A stretch of DNA of 64,000 nucleotides from Oceanibaculum nanhaiense (GTDB taxonomy: Bacteria > Pseudomonadota > Alphaproteobacteria > Oceanibaculales > Oceanibaculaceae): NCBI RefSeq assembly GCF_002148795.1, contig NZ_MPOB01000003.1, positions 62,001-126,000 on the forward strand, written 5' to 3'. The stretch's first letter is position 1. Each line of letters starts with the position of its first letter. Positions 43,801-52,447 of the stretch are shown piece by piece. The translations under genes and the position numbers were made by a program. The notes beneath the pieces were generated by a model. It worked only from the letters and a program-made list of their open reading frames with translations. It ran no database searches and was not told where the DNA came from.

Positions 43801-44421
43801 TCACGTCAGCGGCAGCATGACATGGGTCTGGAATGCCTCACGCTCGGTCAGCCGCTGGTACCAGGCGCGCAAGGATGGCAGATCGGGATGCGGCACATCC
43901 AGCGCGTACCAGCGATGAACGAAGGCGCCGACCGGGATATCGGCCATGGTCAGCCGTTCGCCCAGCATGTAGAGGCGGCTGTCGAGATGCCGGTTCAGCA
44001 CCGCATAATGCTTGCTCAGCGCCTCGGCCGCCTTGGCAACGGCATCGCTGTCGCGCTCCGCTTCCGGCGTGCGGACCAGCTGCCAGAACGCGACGGTCAT
44101 CGGCGCGGCCAGAATGGTCGTCGCCCAGTCCATCCACTGCCCGGCCTGCGCGCGCTGCTTCGGATCGGACGGGCAGCGCCCGCCTTCGTCATAGGTTTCC
44201 GCCAGATAGCGCACGATGGCGTTGGATTCCCAGAGCACGAAGCCGCGATCATCGATCACCGGCACCAGCCCGTTCGGGTTCATCTTGCGGTACCAGTCTT
44301 CCCCGGTCAGGCCGAATTCGCGCCCGGCATCGATGCGCTCATGCACCAGCCCCAGCTCGCCGACGCACCACATCACCTTCTGGACATTGATGGAATTGTT
44401 GCGGCCCCAGATGCGCAGCAT
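43801..44421 (-). CDS. Glutathione S-transferase family protein
   Basis: 206-aa two-domain GST. N-terminal thioredoxin-like fold (MLRIWGRNNSINVQKVMWC, with Ser/Asn at the usual glutathione-activating site), cis-Pro in NGLVPVIDDRGFVLWESNAI near 50-69, and a helical C-terminal domain from about 90. Ribosome site CGGAGGA before the ATG. Resembles the YfcG/YibF-like detoxifying or disulfide-reducing groups. Separate from the TRAP operon, from which it diverges. Confidence 0.87.
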   Translation of the reverse strand: MLRIWGRNNSINVQKVMWCVGELGLVHERIDAGREFGLTGEDWYRKMNPNGLVPVIDDRGFVLWESNAIVRYLAETYDEGGRCPSDPKQRAQAGQWMDWATTILAAPMTVAFWQLVRTPEAERDSDAVAKAAEALSKHYAVLNRHLDSRLYMLGERLTMADIPVGAFVHRWYALDVPHPDLPSLRAWYQRLTEREAFQTHVMLPLT

Positions 44422-44531
44422 GGATTTCGTTCCTCCGGTTACCCCCGTGCGACCGGGTCGCAGAGTGCGACGGGAAGGGCGTCACGGCAAGCCCTGAAGC
44501 GACCGTCCTTTGCTGTTCCCTGAACAGAGTA

Positions 44532-44561
44532 TTGTGAGGCGCGTATTTTTCGTCTCATACT
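44532..44561 (+). promoter_or_regulatory. Putative sigma-70-type promoter of the TRAP operon
   Basis: TTGTGA (44532-44537), 18-base spacer, CATACT (44556-44561), in an AT-rich patch 45 bp before the dctP start. The spacer contains a TATTTTT run. Moderate match to the consensus; unproven. Confidence 0.4.
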
Positions 44562-44605
44562 GCTTTTACAAAAAATGAAAAACGCTTTCACAGGGAGGAA
44601 ATACC

Positions 44606-45607
44606 ATGAAGCGTAACAAGTTCATTCTGGCAGCCATCGCCGGCGTGGCGCTGGCGGCACTGACCGCACAGGACGCGGCAGCGGTCGAGCTGAAGGCCTC
44701 GCACCAGTTCCCCGGCGGCAAGGGCGACGTGCGCGACGAGATGGTGCAGTTGATCGCCCGCGAAGTCGCGGCGGCCAATGTCGGCCTCGAGATCAAGGTG
44801 TTCCCCGGCGCCTCGCTGGTGAAGCCGAAGGAACAGTGGCAGGCGATGCAGAAGGGCCAGATCGACATCACGGCCTTTCCGCTGGACTATGCCAGCGGCC
44901 GCCATCCGGAGTTCGGCGCCACACTGATGCCGGGCCTGGTGAAGAATCATGATCATGCCCAGCGCCTCAACAAGTCGCCCTTCATGGGCGAGATCAAGAA
45001 GATCATCGAGGGTGCCGGCGTCATTGTGCTGGCCGATGCCTGGCTGGCCGGCGCCTTTGGCGGCAAGGACAAGTGCATCCTGGAACCGCAGGATGCGGCG
45101 GGCCTGAAGGCGCGCTCGGCGGGTGCAACCTTTGCGGAGATGTGGGCCGGCGCCGGGGCGTCCATCGTGTCGATCCCGTCGAACGAGGTCTATAACGCGC
45201 TGCAGACCGGTGTGGCCAACGCCACCGACACCAGCGCCGGCAGCTTCGTCTCGTTCCGTCTTTACGAGCAGCTCGCCTGCCTGACAGCACCCGGCGACAA
45301 TGCGCTGTGGTTCATGTACGAGCCGGTGCTGATGTCCAAGCGCAGCTTCGACAAGCTGAACAAGGCGCAGCAGGACGCGCTTATGAAGGCGGCCAAGAAG
45401 TCGGAAGACTATTTCGCGGCGGAGAGCAAGAAGCTCGATGAGAAGCTGGTCGATGCCTACAAGAAAAACAATGTGAAGGTCGTCACCATGTCGGACGCCC
45501 AGGCCAATGCCTGGCGCGAGGTGGCGAAGAAGACCTCCTACAAGACCTTCTCGGAGAAGGTGCCGACCGGCGCCAAGCTGATCGAGATGGCGCTGTCGGT
45601 GCAATAA
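44606..45607 (+). CDS. dctP: TRAP transporter substrate-binding protein (DctP family)
   Basis: 333-aa periplasmic binding protein. Signal peptide MKRNKFILAAIAGVALAAL with cleavage near 26 (AAA). DctP features: ELKASHQFPGGKGDVRDEM near 27-45, the solute-carboxylate arginine region near LKARSAGATFAEMWAGAG (about 167-185) and VANATDTSAGSFVSF. GGGAGGAAAT ribosome site. First gene of dctPQM; cargo likely an organic acid, identity unknown. Confidence 0.93.
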   Translation: MKRNKFILAAIAGVALAALTAQDAAAVELKASHQFPGGKGDVRDEMVQLIAREVAAANVGLEIKVFPGASLVKPKEQWQAMQKGQIDITAFPLDYASGRHPEFGATLMPGLVKNHDHAQRLNKSPFMGEIKKIIEGAGVIVLADAWLAGAFGGKDKCILEPQDAAGLKARSAGATFAEMWAGAGASIVSIPSNEVYNALQTGVANATDTSAGSFVSFRLYEQLACLTAPGDNALWFMYEPVLMSKRSFDKLNKAQQDALMKAAKKSEDYFAAESKKLDEKLVDAYKKNNVKVVTMSDAQANAWREVAKKTSYKTFSEKVPTGAKLIEMALSVQ

Positions 45608-45701
45608 CGCCGACGGTCACATGACGCCGCCCGCCCGCGTGGCCTGCCGCGCGGGCGGAGCGTCCTTCCTGACATTCGCATCCCGCCCCTTCGGAGCGTC
45701 C

Positions 45702-46220
45702 ATGCAGTCCTACGTTCGAGCGGTTGCCGCCCTGTCACGCCTGTGCGGCGTGGCGGCGGTGCTGATGATCCTCGCTTCCGTCATCATCGTCTGCCAGATG
45801 ATCTTCGTGCGCACCGTGCTGCAGGAATCGGCGATCTGGCAAAGCGAGTTCGTCACCTTCATCCTGGTCGCCGCAACCTTCGTCGGCAGCCCCTATGTGC
45901 TGCTGACCAGGGGGCATGTGAATGTCGATCTGCTGCCGCTCTACCTCTCGCATCGCTGGCGCCTGCGCCTTGCCTTGCTGGCATCGCTGGTGGCGCTTGG
46001 CTTCTGCCTGCTGGTGCTGTGGAACGGCATCGAATGGTGGTGGGAAGCCTATGATGGCGGCTGGACCACCGATTCCATGTGGCGCGCCCGGCTGTGGATC
46101 TACTACGCCGCCCTGCCCATCGGCATGGGCGTTTTGTGCCTGCAATATGTCGCCGATATCTATTGCCTGCTGACCGGACGCGACATGCCGTTCGGCATGG
46201 ACCCGGAGCAACGGCTATGA
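45702..46220 (+). CDS. dctQ: TRAP transporter small permease (DctQ family)
   Basis: 172-aa membrane protein with four hydrophobic helices (about 10-35, 45-65, 80-105, 130-150). The GHVNVDLLPLYLS motif near 72-84 is characteristic of DctQ. An ATG at 45702 with CGGAG upstream is preferred over longer frames. It overlaps dctM by four bases (ATGA), so the two are translationally coupled. Confidence 0.92.
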   Translation: MQSYVRAVAALSRLCGVAAVLMILASVIIVCQMIFVRTVLQESAIWQSEFVTFILVAATFVGSPYVLLTRGHVNVDLLPLYLSHRWRLRLALLASLVALGFCLLVLWNGIEWWWEAYDGGWTTDSMWRARLWIYYAALPIGMGVLCLQYVADIYCLLTGRDMPFGMDPEQRL

Positions 46221-47533
46221 GCGAACTTACCATCGGCCTGCTGATCGGCGTCGTGACGCTCATCGTGCTCGGTACCGGCATCCCCGTCGCTTTCGGCCTT
46301 GGCGTGGTCGCGGTCGGCTTCATGATCGCCTTCGACGGGCTGCGCTCCATCGAGTTCCTGGCCGACACGCTCTATGCCGGCCTGAACGATTTCACCCTGG
46401 TCTCGATCCCGATGTTCGTGCTGATGGGCGCCGCCGTCGCCTCCAGCCGCGCCGGATCGGATCTGTACGAGGCGCTGGCGCGCTGGTTCAGCCGCGTGCC
46501 GGGCAGTCTGGTCATTTCCAACCTCGGCGCCTGCGCGCTGTTCAGCGCGATGACCGGCTCCTCCCCCGCCACCTGCGCCGCGATCGGCCGCATGGGCATC
46601 CCGGAGATGCAAAAGCGCGGCTATTCCGACGATCTGGCAACCGGCGCCATCGCCGCGGGCGGCACGCTGGGTATCCTGATCCCACCCTCGGTGACGATGA
46701 TCCTCTACGGCATCGCCTCGGAGACCTCCATCGGCCGGCTGTTCCTCGCCGGCGTCATGCCGGGGCTGATGCTGACCGGCCTGTTCATGCTGTGGGCGCT
46801 GTTTCTGTGCTGGAAACGCGGCGAGGGGCTGGCGCAGATCGGCGACCGCTATTCGCTGCGCCAGAAGCTGGAGGTGCTGCCGCGCATACTGCCCTTCCTG
46901 CTGATCATCGCCGGCGTGGTCTATTCGATGTATGGCGGCCTCGCCACCCCGTCCGAGGCGGCAGGCGTCGGCGCGATGCTGTGCCTGCTGCTGGTGGTCA
47001 TCATCTATCGTGTCTGGCAGCCGACCGCGCTGTGGCACATCATGCGCGACGGCATGCGCGAATCGGTGATGATCATGATGATCATCGGCACCTCGGTGCT
47101 GTTCAGCTACATGCTGTCCAGCCTGTATGTGACGCAATCCATTGCCGAATGGATCGCCCTGCTGGACATCAACCGCTGGATGCTGCTGTTCTTCGTGAAC
47201 ATCCTGCTGCTGGTCGCCGGTTGCTTCCTGCCGCCCGCCGCCGTGATTCTGATGACCACGCCGATCCTGCTGCCGATCATTGTGAATGCCGGCTTCGACC
47301 CGATCTGGTTCGGCGTCATCCTGACCATCAATATGGAGCTGGGGCTGATCACCCCGCCGGTCGGGCTGAACCTTTACGTCATCAACGGCATCGCACCGAA
47401 GATCAAGCTGCCGACGATCCTGTACGGCGCCCTGCCCTTCATGATGTGCATGGTGGTGGGCATGCTGCTGCTGTGCCTGTTCCCCGGCATCGCCACCTGG
47501 CTGCCCGATTATCTGATGGGGCCGGGCCTTTAA
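46217..47533 (+). CDS. dctM: TRAP transporter large permease (DctM family)
   Basis: 438-aa permease with about twelve hydrophobic segments. Signatures GIPVAFGLGVVAVGF near 22-36, FSAMTGSSPATCAAIGRMGIPEM near 113-135 and GGTLGILIPPSVTMILYG near 152-169. Uses the sodium gradient in characterised TRAP systems. Convergent with tonB; only 12 bp separate the stop codons. Confidence 0.94.
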   Translation: MSELTIGLLIGVVTLIVLGTGIPVAFGLGVVAVGFMIAFDGLRSIEFLADTLYAGLNDFTLVSIPMFVLMGAAVASSRAGSDLYEALARWFSRVPGSLVISNLGACALFSAMTGSSPATCAAIGRMGIPEMQKRGYSDDLATGAIAAGGTLGILIPPSVTMILYGIASETSIGRLFLAGVMPGLMLTGLFMLWALFLCWKRGEGLAQIGDRYSLRQKLEVLPRILPFLLIIAGVVYSMYGGLATPSEAAGVGAMLCLLLVVIIYRVWQPTALWHIMRDGMRESVMIMMIIGTSVLFSYMLSSLYVTQSIAEWIALLDINRWMLLFFVNILLLVAGCFLPPAAVILMTTPILLPIIVNAGFDPIWFGVILTINMELGLITPPVGLNLYVINGIAPKIKLPTILYGALPFMMCMVVGMLLLCLFPGIATWLPDYLMGPGL

Positions 47534-47545
47534 CGGAGCCAGCCT

Positions 47546-48457
47546 CTAACGGAGATAGAAGGCGACCGGCACCACCAGCTCCAGATTGGCCTGGTGGATT
47601 TCCGGCGGCAGCGGCGGGAAGGGCGAGGCGCGCTCGACCATTTCCCGCACCGCCTCGTCCAGCACGGCATGGCCGGAGCCGCGCTCCAGCCGGAAGGACA
47701 GCACCTTGCCTTCGCGGTCCATCACGAAGCGCAGCACCGCCGTCCCCTCGATGCGGCGCAGCTGCGCCCGGCGCGGATATTCCTTGTGGCGTTCCAGCCA
47801 GGCCTGCACCAGCGCCAGATAATCGGCGGACGATCCCGGCATGCCGCCGCCCGCAGATGCCGAAGTGCTGTTCGTGGCGCCGGCATTCCGCGAATCCTGC
47901 GAGCCTGACTTGCCGGCGGACCCGGCGACCGAGGGCGCCGGCGCGGGTTCGCTCTGCACAGGGGCCGGTTCCGCCTTAGCGACCTGCTGGGGTGCGGGTT
48001 TCACCGGCTTCGGCGATTCCGGCTTCTTCACCACCGGCTTTACCGGCGGCGGCGGTGGCACCTCGGCCATCTTCACCTGCTTCGCCTCGTCCCGGACTTT
48101 CACCGTCTCGACCGGCTTCACCGGTTCGATGGGCTTCACCGGTTCCACGGGCGTTACCGGTTCAAGGGGGCGCGCTTGTTCGACCGGCGTAACCGGCACG
48201 TCCGGCACTTCTGCCGTCTCGACCGGCTTTGCCGTCTCCGTCACTTCGGTCGGTTTCACCGTCTCGGTGGCCTCGACGGCGCGTGCCTCGCTGCCCGGCG
48301 CGCCACCCATCGGCGCCAGCGCCACCTCGACGCCGCCGAGGCCAGCCTGCGCCGTGCCCTTGTCCTCGCTGAAATCGACGAAGAAGGCGAGCGCGCTGCC
48401 GTGAATCGCCAGCGAGGCAATCAGTCCGGCCAGCTTGGCGCGCGGAGAGAGTCTCAT
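47546..48457 (-). CDS. tonB: TonB-family energy-transducing protein
   Basis: 303 aa. Single N-terminal anchor (LAGLIASLAIHGSALAFFV near 8-26), a long periplasmic Pro/Val/Glu/Lys-rich region (about 55-200, with PVKPIEPVKPVE-type repeats), a Ser/Gly linker and a C-terminal TonB domain (about 215-303; YPRRAQLRRIEGTAVLRFV near 226-244). Start ATG at 48457 overlaps the exbD stop by four bases. The DNA of the repeat region has 18-base tandem units near 48100-48180, so length may vary between strains. Receptor not in the window. Confidence 0.92.
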   Translation of the reverse strand: MRLSPRAKLAGLIASLAIHGSALAFFVDFSEDKGTAQAGLGGVEVALAPMGGAPGSEARAVEATETVKPTEVTETAKPVETAEVPDVPVTPVEQARPLEPVTPVEPVKPIEPVKPVETVKVRDEAKQVKMAEVPPPPPVKPVVKKPESPKPVKPAPQQVAKAEPAPVQSEPAPAPSVAGSAGKSGSQDSRNAGATNSTSASAGGGMPGSSADYLALVQAWLERHKEYPRRAQLRRIEGTAVLRFVMDREGKVLSFRLERGSGHAVLDEAVREMVERASPFPPLPPEIHQANLELVVPVAFYLR

Positions 48458-48903
48458 GGCGCGGTTCCTGCCTTCGTCGTCAGCAGCGACAGTTTCTCGA
48501 TGCCGGCGGCGCGCAGGCTTTCCATCACCTCGATCACCCGGTCGGCCTCGGCCTGCTGATCGGCCTTCAGCCGCAGCACCGCGCCGTCCTTGGCATGCTC
48601 CGCCAGCGCCGCCGGCAGCGCCTCCAGTTCCATCGGCTTGCCGTCGAAGGCGATCCGGCCATCGGCGCCAACCAGCACGGTCAGCGTCGAGCCATCCGGC
48701 AGGCTTTCCGAGGCGGAATCCGGCGGCGTCACCTCGAACGGGTCGATCTGCGACAGCTTGCCGGCCAGCATGAAGAAAATCAGCAGCAGGAACACGACAT
48801 TGATGAGCGGGATGATGCCCTCGTCGGAATTCCGCTCGCGGTGGCGGCCAGAGGCGAATAGGCCGCGGCGCGCGCCCTTGCCGCCCTGATTCAGAATGGC
48901 CAT
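48454..48903 (-). CDS. exbD: ExbD/TolR-family protein (second copy)
   Basis: 149 aa. One transmembrane helix with the essential acidic pattern shifted (IIPLINVVFLLLIFFMLAG near 30-48): the usual conserved Asp of ExbD/TolR (PLIDVVF) is replaced by Asn here. Periplasmic domain follows. The stop codon overlaps tonB, and its start (ATG at 48903, TGATG junction) overlaps the previous exbD. Because the proton-carrying Asp is missing it may be a structural partner of the first ExbD. Confidence 0.9.
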   Translation of the reverse strand: MAILNQGGKGARRGLFASGRHRERNSDEGIIPLINVVFLLLIFFMLAGKLSQIDPFEVTPPDSASESLPDGSTLTVLVGADGRIAFDGKPMELEALPAALAEHAKDGAVLRLKADQQAEADRVIEVMESLRAAGIEKLSLLTTKAGTAP

Positions 48904-49307
48904 CACCGCCCCCGTACCAGCGAGACGTCCTTGATACCGGTCGCGGCAACCAGATCCAGCACCGCCACCGCGCGCTGCATCACCACGCCGCGCTCCGGCC
49001 GCACCAGCACGCGCTGGTCCGGCTTGCGCGCCAGGGCGGCCTGCAGCCGCGCCTGCAACTGCTCGCCAGACAGCGCCTCGCCCGCCAGGTCGAGTGTCCC
49101 GTCGGCGCGCAGGCGCACCAGCATGGCGCCTTCCATATCCGGTGTCGCGACCGCCTGCCCCGGCGTGTTCAGCGTGATGGTCCGCCAGTCGAGAAAGCTG
49201 GAGGCCAGCATGAAGAAGATCAGCAGGATGAAGACGACGTCGATCAGCGGCGTCAGACTGATGATCTGCCGGCGCTTCGCCGGAAGGCTACTCCGCAGGC
49301 TGTGCAT
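48903..49307 (-). CDS. exbD: ExbD/TolR-family protein (first copy)
   Basis: 134 aa from the ATG at 49307. Transmembrane helix with the canonical PLIDVVFILLIFFMLAS (Asp of the proton path near residue 23) and a periplasmic beta domain. Overlaps the exbB 3' end by 20 bases. An upstream in-frame start would add nine residues. Part of exbB-exbD-exbD-tonB. Confidence 0.9.
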   Translation of the reverse strand: MHSLRSSLPAKRRQIISLTPLIDVVFILLIFFMLASSFLDWRTITLNTPGQAVATPDMEGAMLVRLRADGTLDLAGEALSGEQLQARLQAALARKPDQRVLVRPERGVVMQRAVAVLDLVAATGIKDVSLVRGR

Positions 49308-50061
49308 GCGGCTGGCGCAGGCCCGCGGCCTCACGCTCCTGATATCCGGAAGCCTGTGGCATGGTAAAAAGCCGGGTCACCGCATCGTCCATTGTGTGCG
49401 CCGCGCGCTCGACGATGCGTTCCAGCCAGTTCAGCATGGCGACAGCGGGAATCGCCACCGCCAGGCCGACCGCCGTGGTCAGCAGCGCCACCCAGATGCC
49501 GCCAGACAGGATGGCCGGGTTCACATTGCTGCCGGCAGCTTCCATCTGCCGGAAGGCGTCGATCATGCCCAGCACCGTGCCGAACAGGCCGAGCAGCGGG
49601 CTCAACGTCGCAATAACCTCGATGACGCGCAGGTAGGAACGCAGCTCCTCCAGCCGGGCGCTGCCGATGCGGGCGACTTCCTCGCGGATGCGGTCCTCGG
49701 CGATGCGATGGCGGAACCCGTCGATGGCGACCGCCATGATCTCGGCGACCGGGCTGCGCACGCCGCGCAGCATCGCCAGCGCCTCGGCCGGGCGGCCATT
49801 GCGCAGCTGGGTCAGCGCCGGCTCGACGAAGCCCCGGCTCCACAGCCGTGCCGACTGGAACTGCAGCAGCTTCATGATGAAGATGGCCAGCGCCACCACC
49901 GAGAAGGCCAGCAGGATCACCACCACCGGGCCGCCGGCCTGGATCAGCTGAAGCGCCTGATCAAGCGCGCCGGGGGGCGGCGCCCCCAGAGCAGCCGAGG
50001 CGGCATCGGACGGCATGGTTCCGGCAAGCGCGGCCGGGGCCTGCGGGGTCGTCTCGTTCAT
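49288..50061 (-). CDS. exbB: ExbB/MotA/TolQ proton-channel family protein
   Basis: 257 aa. About 40 Pro/Ala-rich N-terminal residues, first helix (GGPVVVILLAFSVVALAIFIMK near 43-64), cytosolic loop, then two helices (LSPLLGLFGTVLGMIDAF near 153-170; GGIWVALLTTAVGLAVAIPAV near 185-205), the classical TolQ/ExbB pattern. With ExbD it converts proton flow into TonB motion. First gene of the operon; about 200 bp separate it from the divergent methyltransferase gene. Confidence 0.92.
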   Translation of the reverse strand: MNETTPQAPAALAGTMPSDAASAALGAPPPGALDQALQLIQAGGPVVVILLAFSVVALAIFIMKLLQFQSARLWSRGFVEPALTQLRNGRPAEALAMLRGVRSPVAEIMAVAIDGFRHRIAEDRIREEVARIGSARLEELRSYLRVIEVIATLSPLLGLFGTVLGMIDAFRQMEAAGSNVNPAILSGGIWVALLTTAVGLAVAIPAVAMLNWLERIVERAAHTMDDAVTRLFTMPQASGYQEREAAGLRQPHAQPAE

Positions 50062-50260
50062 TCTCGTATCCTGTTCCTGCGGCGCTGTACGGGCATCCCA
50101 AAGCGGCCTGATGCAAGGCCGCCCCCAGCGAGATGCGCGCATCATAGTGAGATTGCGAGTTGATTGCAAACGAGCCTTTATTGCAGTGCGTGCAAGGCTG
50201 TCATGGTCTCCCGCACCGGCTGGCGCTATACCGGGAAAGAAGAAGAACAGGGAGGACATT

Positions 50261-51115
50261 ATGAGCGGCGACGCGACGGAAGACGGTTTCAAGGAACGCC
50301 AGCGGCAGAACTGGAACGACCGCGGCATCGGTTGGGACAAGCGCGCCGAGGAAATGGCGGAGATGGCCCGCCGGCTGAACGAACCGCTGCTGGACCTGGT
50401 CGGCATCGCCGCCGGCCAGCGCGTGCTGGATCTCGCCTCCGGCGCCGGGGAACCGGCGTTGACCATCGCGGAATTGATCGGCGACACCGGCCATGTCACC
50501 GCGACCGATCTGGCCGAGGGCATGCTGGCCGGTGCAAGACGCCGCGCCGCCGACCGGGGCCTCGGCAATATCGGCTTCGAGATCGCCGATGCCGAATCCC
50601 TGCCCTTCCCCGATGCCGGAATTGACCGCGTTACCTGCCGCTTTGGCCTGATGTTCTTCCCTGACAAGCTGAAGGCGCTGCGGGAATGTCTGCGCGTGCT
50701 GACGCCCGGCGGGCGCGCCGGCTTCATGGTCTGGGGACCGCTGACCGACAATGCGGTGTTCCAGATCAACATGGCGGCGGTGCAGGAAGTGATGGGGCCG
50801 CAGGACGAAACTTTCCTCGAAATGCCCTTCATTCTTGGCCAGCCCGGCGTGCTGGTCGGGCTGCTGGAACAGGCCGGCTTTACCGGTGTCGAGGAACAGG
50901 TGATCCAGGCCCGCCGCAAGGCACCGGGCGACCAGCCCTTCTGGCGCACCAACCTGGACATGTCCTTCGGCCGGCTGTGGATGGAGGCCGGTGCCGCCGA
51001 ACGCGACGCGGTCGAGGCGGCGGTGGTCCGGCGGCTGCAGGAATATCGCGAGGGCGATCACTACCGTCTGCCGGTGCATGTCCGATACGCGGCGGGCGGC
51101 AAACCCAGCGCCTGA
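50261..51115 (+). CDS. Class I SAM-dependent methyltransferase (UbiE-like)
   Basis: 284 aa. Motif I VLDLASGAGEPALTIAEL near 57-74, motif II strand end TATDLAEGML near 83-92, motif III GNIGFEIADAESLPFPDAGIDRV near 102-124, and post-motif GGRAGFMVWGP near 155. This is the UbiE/COQ5-like pattern, but true UbiE motifs are incomplete, so it may methylate another small molecule. The strong AGGGAGG ribosome site fixes the ATG at 50261. Divergent from exbB. Confidence 0.85.
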   Translation: MSGDATEDGFKERQRQNWNDRGIGWDKRAEEMAEMARRLNEPLLDLVGIAAGQRVLDLASGAGEPALTIAELIGDTGHVTATDLAEGMLAGARRRAADRGLGNIGFEIADAESLPFPDAGIDRVTCRFGLMFFPDKLKALRECLRVLTPGGRAGFMVWGPLTDNAVFQINMAAVQEVMGPQDETFLEMPFILGQPGVLVGLLEQAGFTGVEEQVIQARRKAPGDQPFWRTNLDMSFGRLWMEAGAAERDAVEAAVVRRLQEYREGDHYRLPVHVRYAAGGKPSA

Positions 51116-51151
51116 CAGGAGCAAATCACCAATTAGGCATATGTGGTTCAG

Positions 51152-51206
51152 CGAAATATTTCGTAACGATATCCTGATTGATACAGTTGGATGTCGCTCC
51201 TATAGT
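51152..51206 (+). promoter_or_regulatory. Strong sigma-70-type promoter with upstream palindrome, RND operon
   Basis: TTGATA (51178-51183), 17-base spacer, TATAGT (51201-51206): a near-consensus promoter. CGAAATATTTCG (51152-51163), a perfect 12-base palindrome, lies about 15 bp upstream of the -35. Both are in an AT-rich patch of the 231-bp gap after the methyltransferase gene. The efflux adaptor starts at 51347, leaving a leader of about 135 bases with no recognised riboswitch. Confidence 0.6.
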
Positions 51207-51346
51207 CCGCGCCAATGTCGGCAAGCAAGGCTGTCTATGGCACGGCAATGGCCTATCTTGAGGGCAACCGGTCTTGAGGCCAACCGGCACCGGCTGCTGT
51301 CGGAAATCTCCTCTTCTGCCACCGCGCTCAAAGGGAAAACCGAGCG

Positions 51347-52447
51347 ATGAAATCCTCAATCTGGATCGCCATCCTGTTCGCGGTGGCAGCCACGCTGTGG
51401 ATCGCTTCCGGCCAGTTCGGCGATGCCGCCGACGCGCCGTCCGGGACGCCCCGGCAGGAGACGCAGGCCGCCCTGCCCGGCGTGCAATTCATTGTCTCCG
51501 AGACGCAGGCACACCGCCGCGAGCTGACGATCAACGGCCATACCGAAGCGGAACGCCGGGTGATGCTGCGCGTCGAGACCGACGGGCGGATTGCCGAGAT
51601 CGGGGTTGAGAAAGGCAAGCGAGTCGCCGCCGGCGAGGTCATCGCGCGCATCGCGCTGGACAGCCGTGAGGCAGTCCGGGCCGAGGCACGTGCACTGGTG
51701 CGTCAGCGCGAGGCCGAATTCAGCGCCTCCAAGCAGCTGGCCGGCAAGGGTTTCCGTTCCGACACCAACCTCGCCCAGACGCAGGCGCTGCTGGATTCGG
51801 CACGGGCCGCGCTAGCGCGCATCGAGGTCGATATCGCCAACACGACCATCCGCGCGCCCTTCGACGGCGTGCTGAACGACCGCATGGTCGAGGTTGGCAA
51901 TTACGTGCAGGCCGGCGACGAGGTGGCGCAGATCGTCGATACCGACCCGATGCTGGTTGTCATCGAAGTGCCGGAAACCCATGCCCTTTCCCTCGCGCTC
52001 GGCGACCTGGCCGAAGTGCGCTTCTCCAACGGCGAAACCCGCACCGCGGTCATCCGCTTCATCGCCAGCGTCGCCAACAGCGCCACCCGCACCTTCCGCG
52101 TGGAGGCCGAACTGGACAATCGGGATGGCAGCATCCGCGACGGGCTGACGGCTGCGGTGAAGCTGTCTCTGGACACCGTGCCGGCGCATTTCATCACCCC
52201 CGCCATCCTGACCCTGAACGATGCCGGGCAGTTGGGCGTGAAGCTGGTGGATGAGGCCGGAACCGTTGCCTTCCGGCCGGTCCGGATCATTGCCAGCGAG
52301 ACCGACGGCGTCTGGCTGGCGGGCCTGCCGGAGCGCGCCCGCCTGATCGTGGTCGGGCAGGAATTCGTTGCCGAGGGCCAGAAGGTCGAGGCCGTGCGTT
52401 CGGAGAATTTTGCCGGCGCCTATGCCACGGGCGGAGCGCCGAAATGA
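51347..52447 (+). CDS. RND efflux periplasmic adaptor (membrane fusion protein)
   Basis: 366-aa HlyD/AcrA-family adaptor. One N-terminal hydrophobic segment (IWIAILFAVAATLWIASG near 5-22). Then a lipoyl half-motif (AEIGVEKGKRVAAGEVIARI near 82-101), a short coiled hairpin, the second lipoyl half (ANTTIRAPFDGVLNDRMVEVGNYV near 164-187) and the beta-barrel domain. Overlaps the pump gene by four bases. No outer-membrane factor gene follows. Confidence 0.92.
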   Translation: MKSSIWIAILFAVAATLWIASGQFGDAADAPSGTPRQETQAALPGVQFIVSETQAHRRELTINGHTEAERRVMLRVETDGRIAEIGVEKGKRVAAGEVIARIALDSREAVRAEARALVRQREAEFSASKQLAGKGFRSDTNLAQTQALLDSARAALARIEVDIANTTIRAPFDGVLNDRMVEVGNYVQAGDEVAQIVDTDPMLVVIEVPETHALSLALGDLAEVRFSNGETRTAVIRFIASVANSATRTFRVEAELDNRDGSIRDGLTAAVKLSLDTVPAHFITPAILTLNDAGQLGVKLVDEAGTVAFRPVRIIASETDGVWLAGLPERARLIVVGQEFVAEGQKVEAVRSENFAGAYATGGAPK

